Below, piece after piece: positions 29,555-40,135 of a stretch of DNA of 64,000 nucleotides. How positions within the stretch are numbered: position 1 is the first letter of the stretch; each line of letters opens with the position of its first letter. Source of the stretch: Colocasia esculenta (taxonomy: Eukaryota > Streptophyta > Magnoliopsida > Alismatales > Araceae); NCBI GenBank assembly GCA_014218235.1, contig CM024753.1, forward strand, positions 174,940,348 through 175,004,347, in the 5' to 3' direction. The position numbers and the translations under genes are program-made. The notes below the pieces were generated by a model, which was given only the letters and a program-made list of their open reading frames with translations, made no database searches and had not been told where the DNA came from.

Positions 29555-31138
29555 ATACACTATGATCATTTGGTGCTTCTTGATTATCTATTTCCAAAGA
29601 CACAGGAGTTCCTTTCGTACATTATCTTTTGAGGTATTTTTTTCTTCTGTGCTTTTCTCATTGATCATGTTTAGACTAACTTAGTTGAATTGTGTGGAAA
29701 ATGGTTTCAAAACTCCCTGTTGTCTACATCTCCACTTAGATAAAAGAAAAAAACAAACTATACCTGTGGTATACTACCTTTTCTTCTCTTCTGATGTGAA
29801 AGGATTTGTTCACATTTTGTGGAAAGTATTATTGCATTATTGGAGGTTATTTAACTATTTCACATACCATGATGACCATTAGCCGGAAGTTAGGCGTCTG
29901 TTTCAATGTTATGGGCCAGTGGCTAGCTTCTAATTTAGGTTAGAAAGAGGGATTTTTCTGACGAGTATTCTGCACCTTTCAAAATTTTAAACTGTCTTGG
30001 ATGGTGTGACTACAGTCGTTGAGCTAGGTAGACAAGGCTAACATGTATGCATCTCGGATCTTGAAATGACATAGGGTATGGAATTGCAAAGTGCTCATAA
30101 AACCTTCAGGTGGAATCATGTTGGTGAAAATTTTCTATACCAAAATTACCAATGTAAATAATTCTTCATGACCTGTTTCTCAGTTCTACTCTTAGCTTGC
30201 CTTTGCGACTGGGACCTAATTCAATTCATCCAACAATCTCTGTTTGCTCACATTGGCTGGCATCTTAATTGGACTGGATTTCATAGGTTCTCTTTAGCTT
30301 AATCTCTAAATTTATGTGACCTGTTAAGTTTCAAATTTTATGCTTCTAGGTTCCATGCATAGGAATTCGTTAGTTGTTTGTCTCAAACCAAAGCCTAATG
30401 CCTTTAAATTCTAGAACTTGGTAGTTCCTTTCAAAGTGGAACATGATTTTACTTTGTTTGTTAACCATTCTTACATACATTGCATCAATTTTCCATATCT
30501 TGTTGAAACTGCAGAATGCTGAGGAAAACATGTTTTCTTTCTGCTTGTGATGTCTTACTTGATCATGTAATACCTTTTATTATTATATTACTTTAGGTGC
30601 ATACGCCTAGTTTGCAAGTTATGGAGCTTCTTTGTGGAATTTTCCATGTGCTCTACTGAGGTTGGACAACCACACTTCAAGAGGAGAAAGCTCCGTGGGA
30701 ATGGGCAGGATTCCACTGAGATGCTAGGTCATACATTTTCAACAACTGACAGTACAGATGACTCTAGGATGCTTGAAACTGGAGATGGCAAAATGAATAA
30801 ACTTGACAGCAAGCAAGCATCTCCAGCAGTGGCCAAAAATCTGTTCCAAGATGCAAAGGGATGCCTTCTGTCGTTAAAAACATCTGTAGAGGACCTCCAC
30901 AGGAAGAATCTTTTCCCATATCGTCCAGTGCCACTTATTCGAAGGTATGCAAACCCACGTCCAGTATGCATGTTGATTAGATCAGAGTGTCTTTTCAAGT
31001 GATACAGGGATCATATCATATTCGATCTCATCTTCCAGGCTGTGCTGAATCTGCTGATATCCTGTCTTCATTTCATGCAGCTTTACCAGATTCCAGGAAT
31101 TCTGTGAAGCTGAGCAAGAAAGGGCTGATGGTCACTGA
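29555..31138 (+). pseudogene. Lines homologue, C-terminal exons (LINES_C), frameshifted
   Basis: Three exons can be joined by GT-AG rules: 29,555-29,633, 30,597-30,944 and 31,081-31,138 (stop TGA). The first encodes IHYDHLVLLDYL and, one frame over, SKDTGVPFVHYLL, so one base is missing in the middle. The second reads CIRLVCKLWSFFVEFSM, a variable stretch, and then AKGCLLSLKTSVEDLHRKN and LFPYRPVPLI. The third reads FTRFQEFCEAEQERADG. Plant Lines proteins, related to Drosophila Lines, end with such a region. I matched this from memory of the family, not by a search. Exons upstream of 29,555 are not recognised; an open piece at about 29,145-29,225 has an in-frame stop. It may be a gene relic, or a real gene end with a one-base assembly error. 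Confidence 0.65.
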
Positions 31139-31935
31139 GCCATTGGCTCATTGTGATATCGGCAAGCCCTCATTTCTTGATATTGTTGGATGTGAGTAGT
31201 TCCTAAACAAAATGTCCTGTCTTGTAGGGGCCAAAGGGGACTGTTGGTATCTGAGAAATGTGCTCTCTTCACCAATGAATGGTGCTGATAAGTTTGTGGG
31301 TTGCAGCCAAAGGTAATGCATGCCTAGTGTTTTGGTGAAATCGCTGGAGGGAAGACATGAGCTGCTTTTCAGCAGTCCAAAGATGGCGAAGATTCCCAAG
31401 GCCAAGGGATTCCACTATCCAGATTATTGTATGTGCATAGCTATAATCCAATCCTCTTGCTTCTTCTATCATCCTCACTGAGAGTGTGATGCACATATCC
31501 GCAGGTCCTCTTCAGGAAAGATGGAGAGGAATAGAGGATAGCTTGGAGGTTTGTGGCCAGCCTCCGCCCAATAACTATGGGGTTGATGCATATTACTCAC
31601 CGATTCTATGATCTGGTAGGCAGGCCTGAGATAAGCTCAAACAAGAATCATCATCACCGCAACCCAAAACTGTGGAAACAGAGAAAAGGGGAAATAGCGA
31701 AGGATTCCTCTATCTGCAGATATTAGACGAAGGGTCAGTAGCCTCTTGCCCATAATTTCGTTGTTCATGCTGATTCTTGCTTAGGGTTTTGGAAATAATT
31801 GATTGGAAATATCTACTCTCCTGACAGAATTGTTTTCTCAAAGCTAGGTATCCAAGAAAATAAATGTACAAAGAAACATTTTGTTAATTCAGTGGAAAGA
31901 ATACTTACAAAAATTCCTGACCTCTCTGATAGCTG
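31139..31935. other. 3' flank of the Lines exons; nothing recognised
   Basis: The sequence is of intermediate GC content without an obvious transposon end. It may hold the 3' untranslated region and downstream DNA of the Lines gene. Short ORFs on either strand show no known domain. Confidence 0.4.
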
Positions 31936-31939
31936 GATT

Positions 31940-32948
31940 ATCTTCTAGGTCTTCTTCATGTTCTGCATTATCTTCCAATATGCATTCAAACTTTTCTTCC
32001 ATATTTTTTTTCGGCCTAGTTTTCCCTTAGAACATACAAAGACATTTGTGCATAATTCTTTAGTTTTTGGATCATATCTTGTTGTCCAATTTCGGACACC
32101 AAAGCCCGCCACCTTTGCATATATTTTGTAAAACTTTTCAACTTCTTCTAAAGATTCAAATATCTTTCCCACTATTGGTTTAAATTCAGCATTTACATCT
32201 GGAATCCACAAAACTTGCTCAGTTGTACATGTTGACATTTTTATTCTCTTTTATTGTCACAAAAGTTTCCAAGCCATGCACATCTAATAAACTGAAATAA
32301 GATTTGTAGATTACAAGGGTTAAAGGAATTATAACAAAAAAGAGAAATAACATGCTTCTCGTTTAGTGCACTATTGTGCCATTTTTTTGATAAAGGGGTC
32401 AAAAGTTGATTGCCTTTTGTAAACAAATTGAAAATAATAAAGAGAAGAAAGAAGTAAAGTATGAATAGTTTATGTAAAATATATCTAAAAGAATTATAAC
32501 CTCTTCGTAAAACAACATGTTTCAACTTTAGTGCGCTACTGCACTAGTTGTTGATAAAGGGGTCAAAAGTTGATCGCCTTTCATAATTAAAGTAAAAAAA
32601 TAAAGAGGAGAGAGAGAGGGAAGCAAACTTGCAGAATTTGCATTGAGAAGACCTTCAAAGTAATGGCGGAGGCAGGTTCAAAGCAAGTGCTTTTGATTTT
32701 AGGGCCAGAGGTAGAGATAAGGGAAAACAAAAAATTGAAATAGGACTGGTTAGAGACGTGTATGACAGGTAAGTGGGACCCAGAGCATTAAAAGCTGTAC
32801 AGGTTCACCCTTCTGTATGCTGGGAAAAGGAACAAAACTGCACATCCTTTTTCTTCCGATTCTTAGCATAAAATAGATTTCTGACAGACTACACGATCTA
32901 GATCCAAAGGTGAGTAGAAGCTGTGCGGCTAAATCGTAGTTTTTGGGT
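31940..32948 (-). mobile_element. Inverted partial MULE copy (TIR plus transposase start)
   Basis: The minus strand starts with a MULE terminal repeat near 32,948 and contains the start of a FAR1-type transposase (ATG at 32,238; FYKIYAKVAGFGVRNWTTRY, then CTNVFVCSKGKLGRKK). The same sequence, in the opposite direction, begins the full MULE at 33,009. The two copies are arranged head to head around a spacer of about 60 bases at 32,949-33,008. This copy stops at about 31,940 after KIMQNMKKT, so it holds only the first part of the element. Without the SINE it lacks the interruption seen in the right copy. Confidence 0.8.
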
Positions 32949-33737
32949 CTAGATCACGTGGTCTGTCAGTAATCTAGATTTTGTGGTCTAGATCGCATGG
33001 CTTTAAGCAGACCAACAACTACCATTTAGCTGCACAACTTTTACTTACATTTGGATCTAGATCGTGTGGTATGTCAGAAATCTGTTTAATGTTGGGAACA
33101 TGGAGGAAAAGGACGTGCAATTATGTTTCTTTTTTACCCCCATGTGTGCAGAAAGAGAAGTAAACTTGTGTAGCTTTTAATGCTCTGTGTCCCACTTATC
33201 TGCCATACATGTCTCTAACTTGTCTTGTTTTATATATTTTATATTTTATTTTTTATTTCCTATCTCTATTCTCCCTACACTAGCACCTTCGTACCTCCTG
33301 CCGGCCTTAAAATCAAGAACACTTGTTGTGAACCTGCCTCCACCATTACTTTGAAGGTCTTCTCCAAGCAAATTCTACAGGTTTGCTTCCCTCCCTCTTC
33401 TTATTTTTGTTACTTCAACTATAAAAGGCAATCAACTTTTGATTCTTTTATCAACAAATAGCGCAGTGGCGCACTAAAGTTGGAATATGTTGCTTTGCTA
33501 GTTAAATTTTACATAAAATATTCATAGTTTGTTTCTTTCTTCTCTTTATTATTTTCAATTGCTTACAAAAAGTGATCAACTTTTGGCCCATTTATCAAAA
33601 AATGGCACAATAGTGTACTAAATGAGAAGCATGTTATTTTCTCTTTTTGTTATTATCCCTTCTAATTTACAAATCTTATTTTATTTTATTAGATGCACAT
33701 CGCATGGAAACTTTTGTGACAATAGAAGAGAATAAAA

Positions 33738-35705
33738 ATGTCAACATGTACAACTGAACAACTTTATGGATTCCATATGTAAATGCAAAATTTAAACCAA
33801 TGGTGGGAAAGATATTTGAATTTTTAGAAGTTGAAAAGTTCTACAAAATATATGCAAAATTGGCGGGCTTTGGTGTCCGAAATTGGACAATAAGGTAAGT
33901 GCACGAGGCTCCCATCAACGTGGGGTTTGGGGAAGGGACGATGTATGTAGTTTTATCTCGACAAGTCAAGAGGTTGTTTCAGGTTTCGAACCCCTGACCT
34001 CTAGACCACGTAGGGTCAACCTTATCGTTGCTCCTAACTAGGCCCGCCTTTCACCGAAATTGGACAACAAGGTATGATCCAAAAACTAGAGAATTATGCA
34101 CAAAAATCTTTGTATGTTCTAAGGGAGGGAAAACTAGGCCTAGAAAAATACGGAAGAAAAGTTTGAATGCATATCGGAAGATAATGCAGAACATGAAGAC
34201 CTAGAGGCATGCTCTAATTTGTTGGGGTGTGCAAGGTGAAGTGTAGATGCAAGAAAAGATGGCGGAATCATCCAATATTGAGAGAAAATTACAAGGCATG
34301 TGTAAAAATTGATAAAGAGGATGATGGAAAATGGAAAGTTATTTCCTCGAAGGTCACAGTCATGAATTAACTACTCCGTCTAAGACTCATTTGCATAGAT
34401 CACATAGAGAGGTCACATTGGTGCAGAGAAGGTTGATAAACACATTTAGTGAGGCAAACATATGCACATCCTAGATGTACTCTAGTAATTGAAATTAAAG
34501 CAGGACAAGAAAATGTTGGATACTTAGAGAAGGATATATGTAATATTCAAACGAATGATAGGGAAGAAAAGAACTATTGTGATGCAAAATTGTTGATTGA
34601 ACATTTTTTAGAATTGAAAGAAATAAACGAGTCATTTTTTTTATGCTGATGAGCTGGATGAAGGAAATAAGTTGAAACATTATTTTTGGGCCGATGGATT
34701 ATCCAGAAAGAACTATCATCACTACTCAGATATAGTGACATTTGATACAACATGTGGTACAAATGTGTGCTCTAATACTATTTGCTCCATTCACAGGAGT
34801 GAACAACCATAGACAATGATGTCTCGTTGTGGCTTCCTTAGAGATGAGAAGATTGAATCATTTGTATGGCTTTTTCAAAACAATTTAGAAGCTATGTCTG
34901 GAGTATGCCCTATATCTATCATCACTGATCAAGACCCTACAATGAGAGCTGCAATAGCTTTTATATTTCCAACAACCTACCACAGACATATTCTGAAGAA
35001 AGAGACTAACAAGTTAGGTGCTACAACATTTAAGCCAGCATTTCAAAAACCATTTTATAAATGCATTTGGAAGTAAACATCAGTAGAGAAATTTGAGTCA
35101 GCATGGGAAAAATTAATGGTTGAGAATGGGCTACAAAATAACTCTTGGATTCAAGATTTATATGAGATACGTGAAAAATGGGTTCCAACATTTTCTAAAG
35201 AAAAATTTTCAGCAGGAATTAAAAGTACACAATGTAGTGAAACAACGAATTCTTTTTATTCAAAATATGTTAGCAAGCAACATACATTGACGGAGTTTAT
35301 TATTTGCTTTGAGAGAGCAATAAAACAGCAATGAAGTTTAGAAACAAATGTATATATTGGAACACACTTCTCCCAAATTGACAACTCCCTTGAATGTGGA
35401 GAGACAAATGGATAAGATCTATCCAAGATAAATTTTTAAGAGGGTCCAAAGTTGAACTTTCTAAGAGCTTGCTTTGTTTCTCATCAGGAATCAAAATTGA
35501 GAAGTAATTTCAATATTTTAGTGTGGGGTTACCTCAAGATAAAGAATCAAGTGTTGTGGAATATGATACCTTGCATAGAAAAGTCAAATGCAGCTGCAAA
35601 AAGTTCGGATCAGAGGGTATACCATGTTATCACTTATTTTACATTTTGAGAATGAACGAAGGTGATATATTTTATCTCCTCATTATATTTCAAATACATG
35701 GATAA
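33738..35705 (+). pseudogene. FAR1/FHY3-like MULE transposase
   Basis: The frame starts MSTCTTEQ at 33,738. It continues to an N-terminal FAR1-type zinc domain (KFYKIYAKLAGFGVRN; after the SINE CSKGGKTRPRK). Then it has the MULE core with SRCGFLRDEKIESFVWLF, PISIITDQDPTMRAAI and HRHILKK at about 34,825-35,010, a linker with WVPTFSKEKFSAGIKSTQCS and NSFYSKYV, and a SWIM zinc finger (VKCSCKKFGSEGIPCYH) near 35,585-35,640. Catalytic Asp of TDQDP is present. Stop codons and frameshifts split the frame into at least five pieces. FAR1 and FHY3 of Arabidopsis derive from this transposase family. Confidence 0.88.
33896..34053 (+). mobile_element. Au-like SINE inside the MULE transposase
   Basis: A 158-bp insert is bounded by 19-bp direct repeats CCGAAATTGGACAATAAGG (33,877-33,895) and the same with one C for T (34,054-34,072). 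Its content, GAGGCTCCCATC, GTGGGGTTTGGGGAAGG, GATGTATGTAGTTTTA, AGAGGTTGTTTC and GGTTTCGAACCCCTGACC, follows the layout of plant Au SINEs. GGTTTCGAACCCC acts as the pol III B box. It is absent at the same point of the inverted copy at 31,940-32,948, so it arrived after that copy formed. Confidence 0.9.
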
Positions 35706-35766
35706 AGTTCCAAATAGAATATCGGATACAAATAAGGACTCTAACCTTAGGAGTACATCTCCTAAT

Positions 35767-35945
35767 CTACCCTTCCGCTGTCCGATCTATATGGAACCGA
35801 TTAATAAGTTTGTGGCTATATAAATTGTCCTTCTTCTTTAATCTTGGATAGTCTGATTTTATGTGTCTGGATTGCTTGCATTCATAGTAAATAGGTTCCC
35901 TTATTTTGCCTTTCTTTCTTTCTTTCTTTTTTTTTTTAACAAAGG
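35767..35945 (-). pseudogene. SIRE-type copia gag zinc-knuckle fragment
   Basis: The minus strand encodes IREPIYYECKQSRHIKSDY and then PRLKKKDN. This resembles the gag zinc-knuckle region of the copia element at 54,670-54,720 (YYECKQPEHLKTNCPKLKK). The CCHC pattern is damaged (the last Cys is Tyr). It lies between the end of the MULE transposase and the right TIR. It may be a captured segment or an older copia fragment into which the MULE terminal region was built. Confidence 0.7.
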
Positions 35946-36120
35946 AAGAGTTCTGTGTTAACATGTGAACCTTTGCTCTTGAAAAGTGATTATAGGGGCG
36001 GCAAGAGGTACGAAGGTGTTGGTGGTGCAGGGAGAATAGAGAGAGAGGAAATTTAATAAAATAATAAAAAATAATAAATACATATATTTTAAAAATAATT
36101 GCAAAAGTAGTTATAAATGA

Positions 36121-36335
36121 TAGGCTCCCACGACCCCGGTTTTCTGATGGGTTACAATAATATTGATATTGTCTATATCGACATTAGTTTGGAGATAGCT
36201 TCTCACTCAGTGTTTGTGCCCAAGACAAACTCTCACTGTGTGTGTTCAAGATAAAGTAATGTCCATGTTGACAACGTAGATATTGTTGTCACAAAAATGA
36301 GACCGTGGACCAAGTCTATCCATTCGTGATTATTT
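36121..36335. mobile_element. Small foldback (MITE-like) in right MULE TIR
   Basis: The plus strand carries GGCTCCCACGACCCCGGTTTT on the left and, inverted, GGTCCACGGTCTCATTTTTG on the right. Inner words TACAATAATATTGATATTGTC and GACAACAATATCTACGTTGTC-like sequence also pair. The AT-rich flanks (TTTTAAAAATAATTGC and GCAATTATTTTTAAAA-like) are inverted copies too, so the foldback may be longer. Edges are approximate and no TSD was settled. Confidence 0.5.
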
Positions 36336-36486
36336 TTATAATTACTTTTAAAATATATTTTTTGTTTAATATTTTTTATTATTTTGATAAATTTTCTTAG
36401 AGATAGAAAAGAAAAAAAAACTGAAACAAATTAGAGATATGTACGGCAGGTCAATGAGGCATTGGGTATTAAAAGTTATACAAGTT

Positions 36487-36628
36487 AAATGGTTAATGTC
36501 CGCTTGGGGGTACTACCTGCCCTGGCATAGAAAGTGGGCTCTTATAGTCAGCTTGTGTTGCGGGGGCCATCCTCTGTGTCTGCATCACTGCATGTAGGGA
36601 GCGGATAGCGCCCCCAAGCGGGCAAGAA
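36487..36628. mobile_element. Small MITE-like insert with GCCCGCTTGGGGG ends
   Basis: The left end reads GTCCGCTTGGGGGTACTA and the inverted right end reads GCCCGCTTGGGGGCGCTA. The roughly 140-bp insert splits sequence that is contiguous in the matching left TIR. No clear TSD was found, so its superfamily is not known. Confidence 0.55.
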
Positions 36629-36785
36629 GTAGTTCTCATACCGGTTTATTTCTCCTCATGTAACCATGGAGGTAAAAAAGTAACAAATTGTACCTTCTTT
36701 TCTTTCCGGTTCCCAGCATTAAATAAATCTAGTTCCAAGGATGAGTAAAAGTTGTGCAGTTAAATTATAGTTAATGGGTCTACCG

Positions 36786-37774
36786 TACTCTATCATTTCT
36801 CTCTCTCTCTCTCTCTATTATAATATAGCATGAAAAGAATTAAGGATATTTATGTTATTAGTTTAATTGTATGAATGCCATATGACAATTGGAAGGAATG
36901 TGGACGGGTTACATTTTAACATGAGTGTGCATACGATAATTTCAAAATATAGAGATATATAATAGAATACAAGATTGAGGGTAATATCATGGTTGGACGT
37001 TGTGGCTGAGCTATCGCTAGATCAAGCACGGTCGGGTCATTTTATTGAGATGATTTAGACGTGCCGGCCAGGCATGTTACGACATGGTGCAGATCGGCAC
37101 GCGTTGGTTTGCACCAATACGTGGACCTGATTGGACTGCAGCGGTCCGGTCATCCCGCCTTTCCCACGCACGTGACGAACGTTGTTGTTGTTGTTTTTTT
37201 TTTAATTATTCCCCCCCCCCCCTTCAACCCGTGAAGTCCACTGTTTTTTTTTTGTTTTATTCCCTCCCTTTCCCCTTTAACCGTGACACTCTAGTAGCTC
37301 ATTTGTTTTGTTTTGTTTTGTTTTTAATTTTCTTCTTTAACCTTGACAGCCACCCACAACAGTACAGACTGTACATGAATTTTTTTTCCTTTTTCTTCTT
37401 TAACCGGAGACAGAAGTTCACGCGCACACAGTGGTTTTTTTTTAACATTTTTCCCGTTTTTCTCTTTATAACGAGCACCCTCCCACTTCACATCATTCCC
37501 ACATCCTCCCAACCTGAGAGGTCTGCTTCCTCCTCTCTTCTTCCCTCTCACCATTGTTATGTGATTTATTTTATTTTATTTTTCAGATTTAGGTCTTAAG
37601 TAGTAGACCTTCACCCTTCTCAACTTCAGATTGAAAGTTTTTTGAGGGAAAGTGCCCCTCTTGAAGGTATGTATCATACCCTAAATCCACTTCTATTTTT
37701 TCATTTCAATATATTTATGTCAACTTGTTAAAGCATGCTAATGATATTGTCCGATAGCAAGTGTAACTTTAAAG
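36786..37774. other. T- and C-rich region upstream of the hAT transposase
   Basis: No gene is recognised. The region holds long T runs, TTTTGTTTTG repeats at 37,305-37,325 and four loosely repeated blocks of CTTTAACC with a T-run. It ends in TTATTTTTCAG followed by a purine-rich leader, so it could include the promoter and 5' leader of the hAT transposase. Confidence 0.4.
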
Positions 37775-39685
37775 ATGTCTTCACGAGGACATAGTGATGA
37801 TATTAGGTGGCAACATGGGAGAACACTTGAGGGAAAAGACATTAGTTTCACACAATTATTATTCTATATAGCTCCGTGAGAGAGGTGTCTCCCGCTTAAA
37901 GAAACACCGGTAGGAGATAAGGGTGCAAAATATAGTGAAGTAATCGGTTGTCCGAACGTGTCCTATGATGTTAAGATTACGATGTCACAACATTTGGGGC
38001 AAGTTAGGGTAGAGAAGAGGATGCAGAGGCATGTTACATTAGAATATGATGAATGAGGATCCCAAGATGAACAATAGCTCCCATCCCAAGTCCCTGGTAT
38101 CCATGTCACAGTTCGAGATCCATTCGGCAAAGACTTACAATGAGCTCTACATGAGACCGGGCCGAGGCATGGGCGAGGGGTGACTCAGAAGCATATGTTT
38201 GTGATGATACAGTCTCATCCTCATGTCCTTCCAGACCGCAAGGTCTTCATTGTTATTACACCGATCCTTCTCCGCATTCAACCTCTTCCTACCCCAAAGG
38301 AAGAGGAACATGGGTCTAGATATGTAGGAAATTGACCCCTATGCCTTTCAGAGGGAGCATGGAAAGCAAACCCGAATTAAAGTCTCTTTGTAGAGTGAAG
38401 GGCCGAGATGGCAGTTGGGTAGAGCTATTGCCAAATTTTGACATCATTCATGATTAGCTTTTAATGCAACCAATATTCTATAGTACAAGCCAATGGTGCA
38501 AGAGATCTAGAATCTTGGAAAGTATGTACAACATCCTACAACAAAGGAGCTTGCTGGTGTTTATCTAGATGCAGAGGTTGAATAATTGAAAACTTACATT
38601 GTCTCATTCGAGAAAAAAATGGCAAAGTATGACATCATTCTTATGTGTGATGGATAGTCGGGCACCACAAAAGGTAGTCTTATAAACTTTCTAGTTTACT
38701 GTGATTGGCAGGTCTTCTATCACAAGTCCGTGGATGTTTCTAACCATATTCATAACCATCAATACATTTTGCAGCTTATGGAGCAGATGGTGGCAGAGAT
38801 TGGTGAGGAATACATTGTGCAGGTGGTGATAGATAATGACTCAAACTACAAGAAGGCAAAGGAAAAATTGATGAAGGCACATCCTCACATTTTTTGGACC
38901 CCTTGTGTAGCACATTGTGTTGACTTAATTTTGAAAGAAATTGATCAACTTCACCAGGTAATTTTTAAGTTATATGTAAATTTCTGACAGCTTCAAACAT
39001 AGGTATAAAAATAATATTTTATGAATATGCAGGTTAAGCAAGTCGTTGAAGTAGCATAGAACATTGCACGACACATCTATAATCATATCCTTGTGCTGTG
39101 ATGGATGCGAGATTTCTGTGGTGGTGAGATATTGAGGCCTGTCATTACATATTTTGTGACAAATTTCATTGCATTAGATAGTCTCTTGAAACATAGAGAT
39201 GGATTGAAGCAAATGTTCAGAAGTGACCAATGGCTATCCTCCAATTCGCGACTTCACGCAATGGCCAAGAGGTGGAGGGCTCGGTAAATAGCTCAATTTT
39301 TTTGTCGAGAATTAGCAAAATTGTGCAGATGACTGAACCCCTTTATGTGGTCCTAAGACCTGTGGATGGTGATAAGACATTAATAATGGGGTTAGTGTAT
39401 ACAAAACTGGAGGTTGCTAAGAAGCGTATAATTATAACATCATCCAAATATGCCCAAATATTCATCGACATCGTCAAAGATAGGTGGGATTGCCAAATAA
39501 GTAGAGATTTACATTTGGCAGGTTAATAAATATACCCCTATGTCTATAATATTCTACAATTATCATGTATTGACATTCATTATATTAATTTGGAGCATAT
39601 TATCTCCATCCTGGATTCCAACACGAGCATGAGCTTGCATATTGAGACGATTTGTTGGGTGCAATAATATCAATGGTGAATAGGA
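37775..39685 (+). pseudogene. hAT transposase remnant
   Basis: The frame starts MSSRGHSDDIRWQHGRTLEG at 37,775, at the position of a BED-type zinc finger segment. Then comes a DUF659-like core with VVIDNDSNYKKAKEKLM and WTPCVAHCVDLILKEID (38,820-38,955), an intron-like gap to about 39,040, then RDFCGGEILRP, TYFVTNFIALDSLLKHRDGL (39,105-39,200), and VEGSVNSSIFLSRISKIVQM with EPLYVVLR at about 39,275-39,355. After a further break, HPGFQHEHELAY and GAIISMVNRM lie at 39,610-39,685. Stops and frameshifts are frequent. The C-terminal dimerisation part is missing, cut by a copia LTR at about 39,686. I did not find terminal inverted repeats. Confidence 0.8.
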
Positions 39686-40135
39686 TGTTGAAGGGATGGC
39701 CCCTAGATCAAGCTTATACAACAAAGCCTTGCTTGATCCGAGGCGCGAACTTAGAGAGAAAAGAATGGAGCTATAAAACTACTCTCTCAGAAACAACAAG
39801 CACTAAAAAAAAATAAAAAATGAAGTAAAGCTTCAGGAGAGCTCATAGCGGATCAGCTTGGAGTGAGGGTGCACTTCTCTTCTAATGTGAATGGTGGTGA
39901 AGATCTCTGTGTGTATGCTTGTCACTCTTGGTTGGTGTGTAGTTCTTCACAGCCATCATCTTCTTTATAAGCACTTCTGCTTTCTTCAGATGTATTCGTT
40001 GAAGTATCCATTGTTCTCATTTCTTAATGCTCGTTTCCATGTAGTCGCAACAAGTCTTACATTGTAGAAACATGCGATTACCGGAAACCTGGAGACATTA
40101 AATGCTAAGAGAGAGAAAAGTCATAAGACAACTTT
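39686..40135 (-). repeat. SIRE-type copia LTR, R-U5 side (continues at 43,900)
   Basis: Read on the minus strand this holds a TATA motif (CTTATAAAGAAG, 39,960-39,971). It is followed by AACTACACACCAACCAAGAG, GCATACACACAGAGATCTTC and CTAGGGGCCATCCCTTCAACA. The same blocks occur on the plus strand at 55,945-56,200, so they are members of one family in opposite orientation. Together with 43,905-45,576 it forms the 3' LTR of the minus-strand copia element, split by the solo LTR at 40,136. The left end abuts hAT transposase sequence. Confidence 0.7.

Larger units (their letters stand above)
33009..36785 (+). mobile_element. FAR1-type MULE with long terminal inverted repeats
   Basis: The left TIR (about 33,009-33,330) matches the inverted sequence at about 35,985-36,785. 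Shared blocks include the region of TTTAGCTGCACAACTTTTAC, TTTAATGCTCTGTGTCCCA with a similar right copy, and CTATTCTCCCTAC followed by CACCTTCGTACCTC. The right TIR is split by two MITE-like inserts. The transposase pseudogene lies between. Terminal ends are approximate because flanks were not resolved. A SINE and a copia gag piece also lie inside. Confidence 0.75.

Noticed and set aside
37084..37599. 171-codon plus-strand ORF rich in Phe
   Set aside because: It follows T-rich simple sequence upstream of the hAT transposase; composition explains it.
39673..39690. Shared GGTGAATAGGA word with 58,691 as a target duplication of the copia element
   Set aside because: At 39,673 the word is part of hAT transposase codons and at 58,691 part of a common LTR end; the match is probably coincidence.
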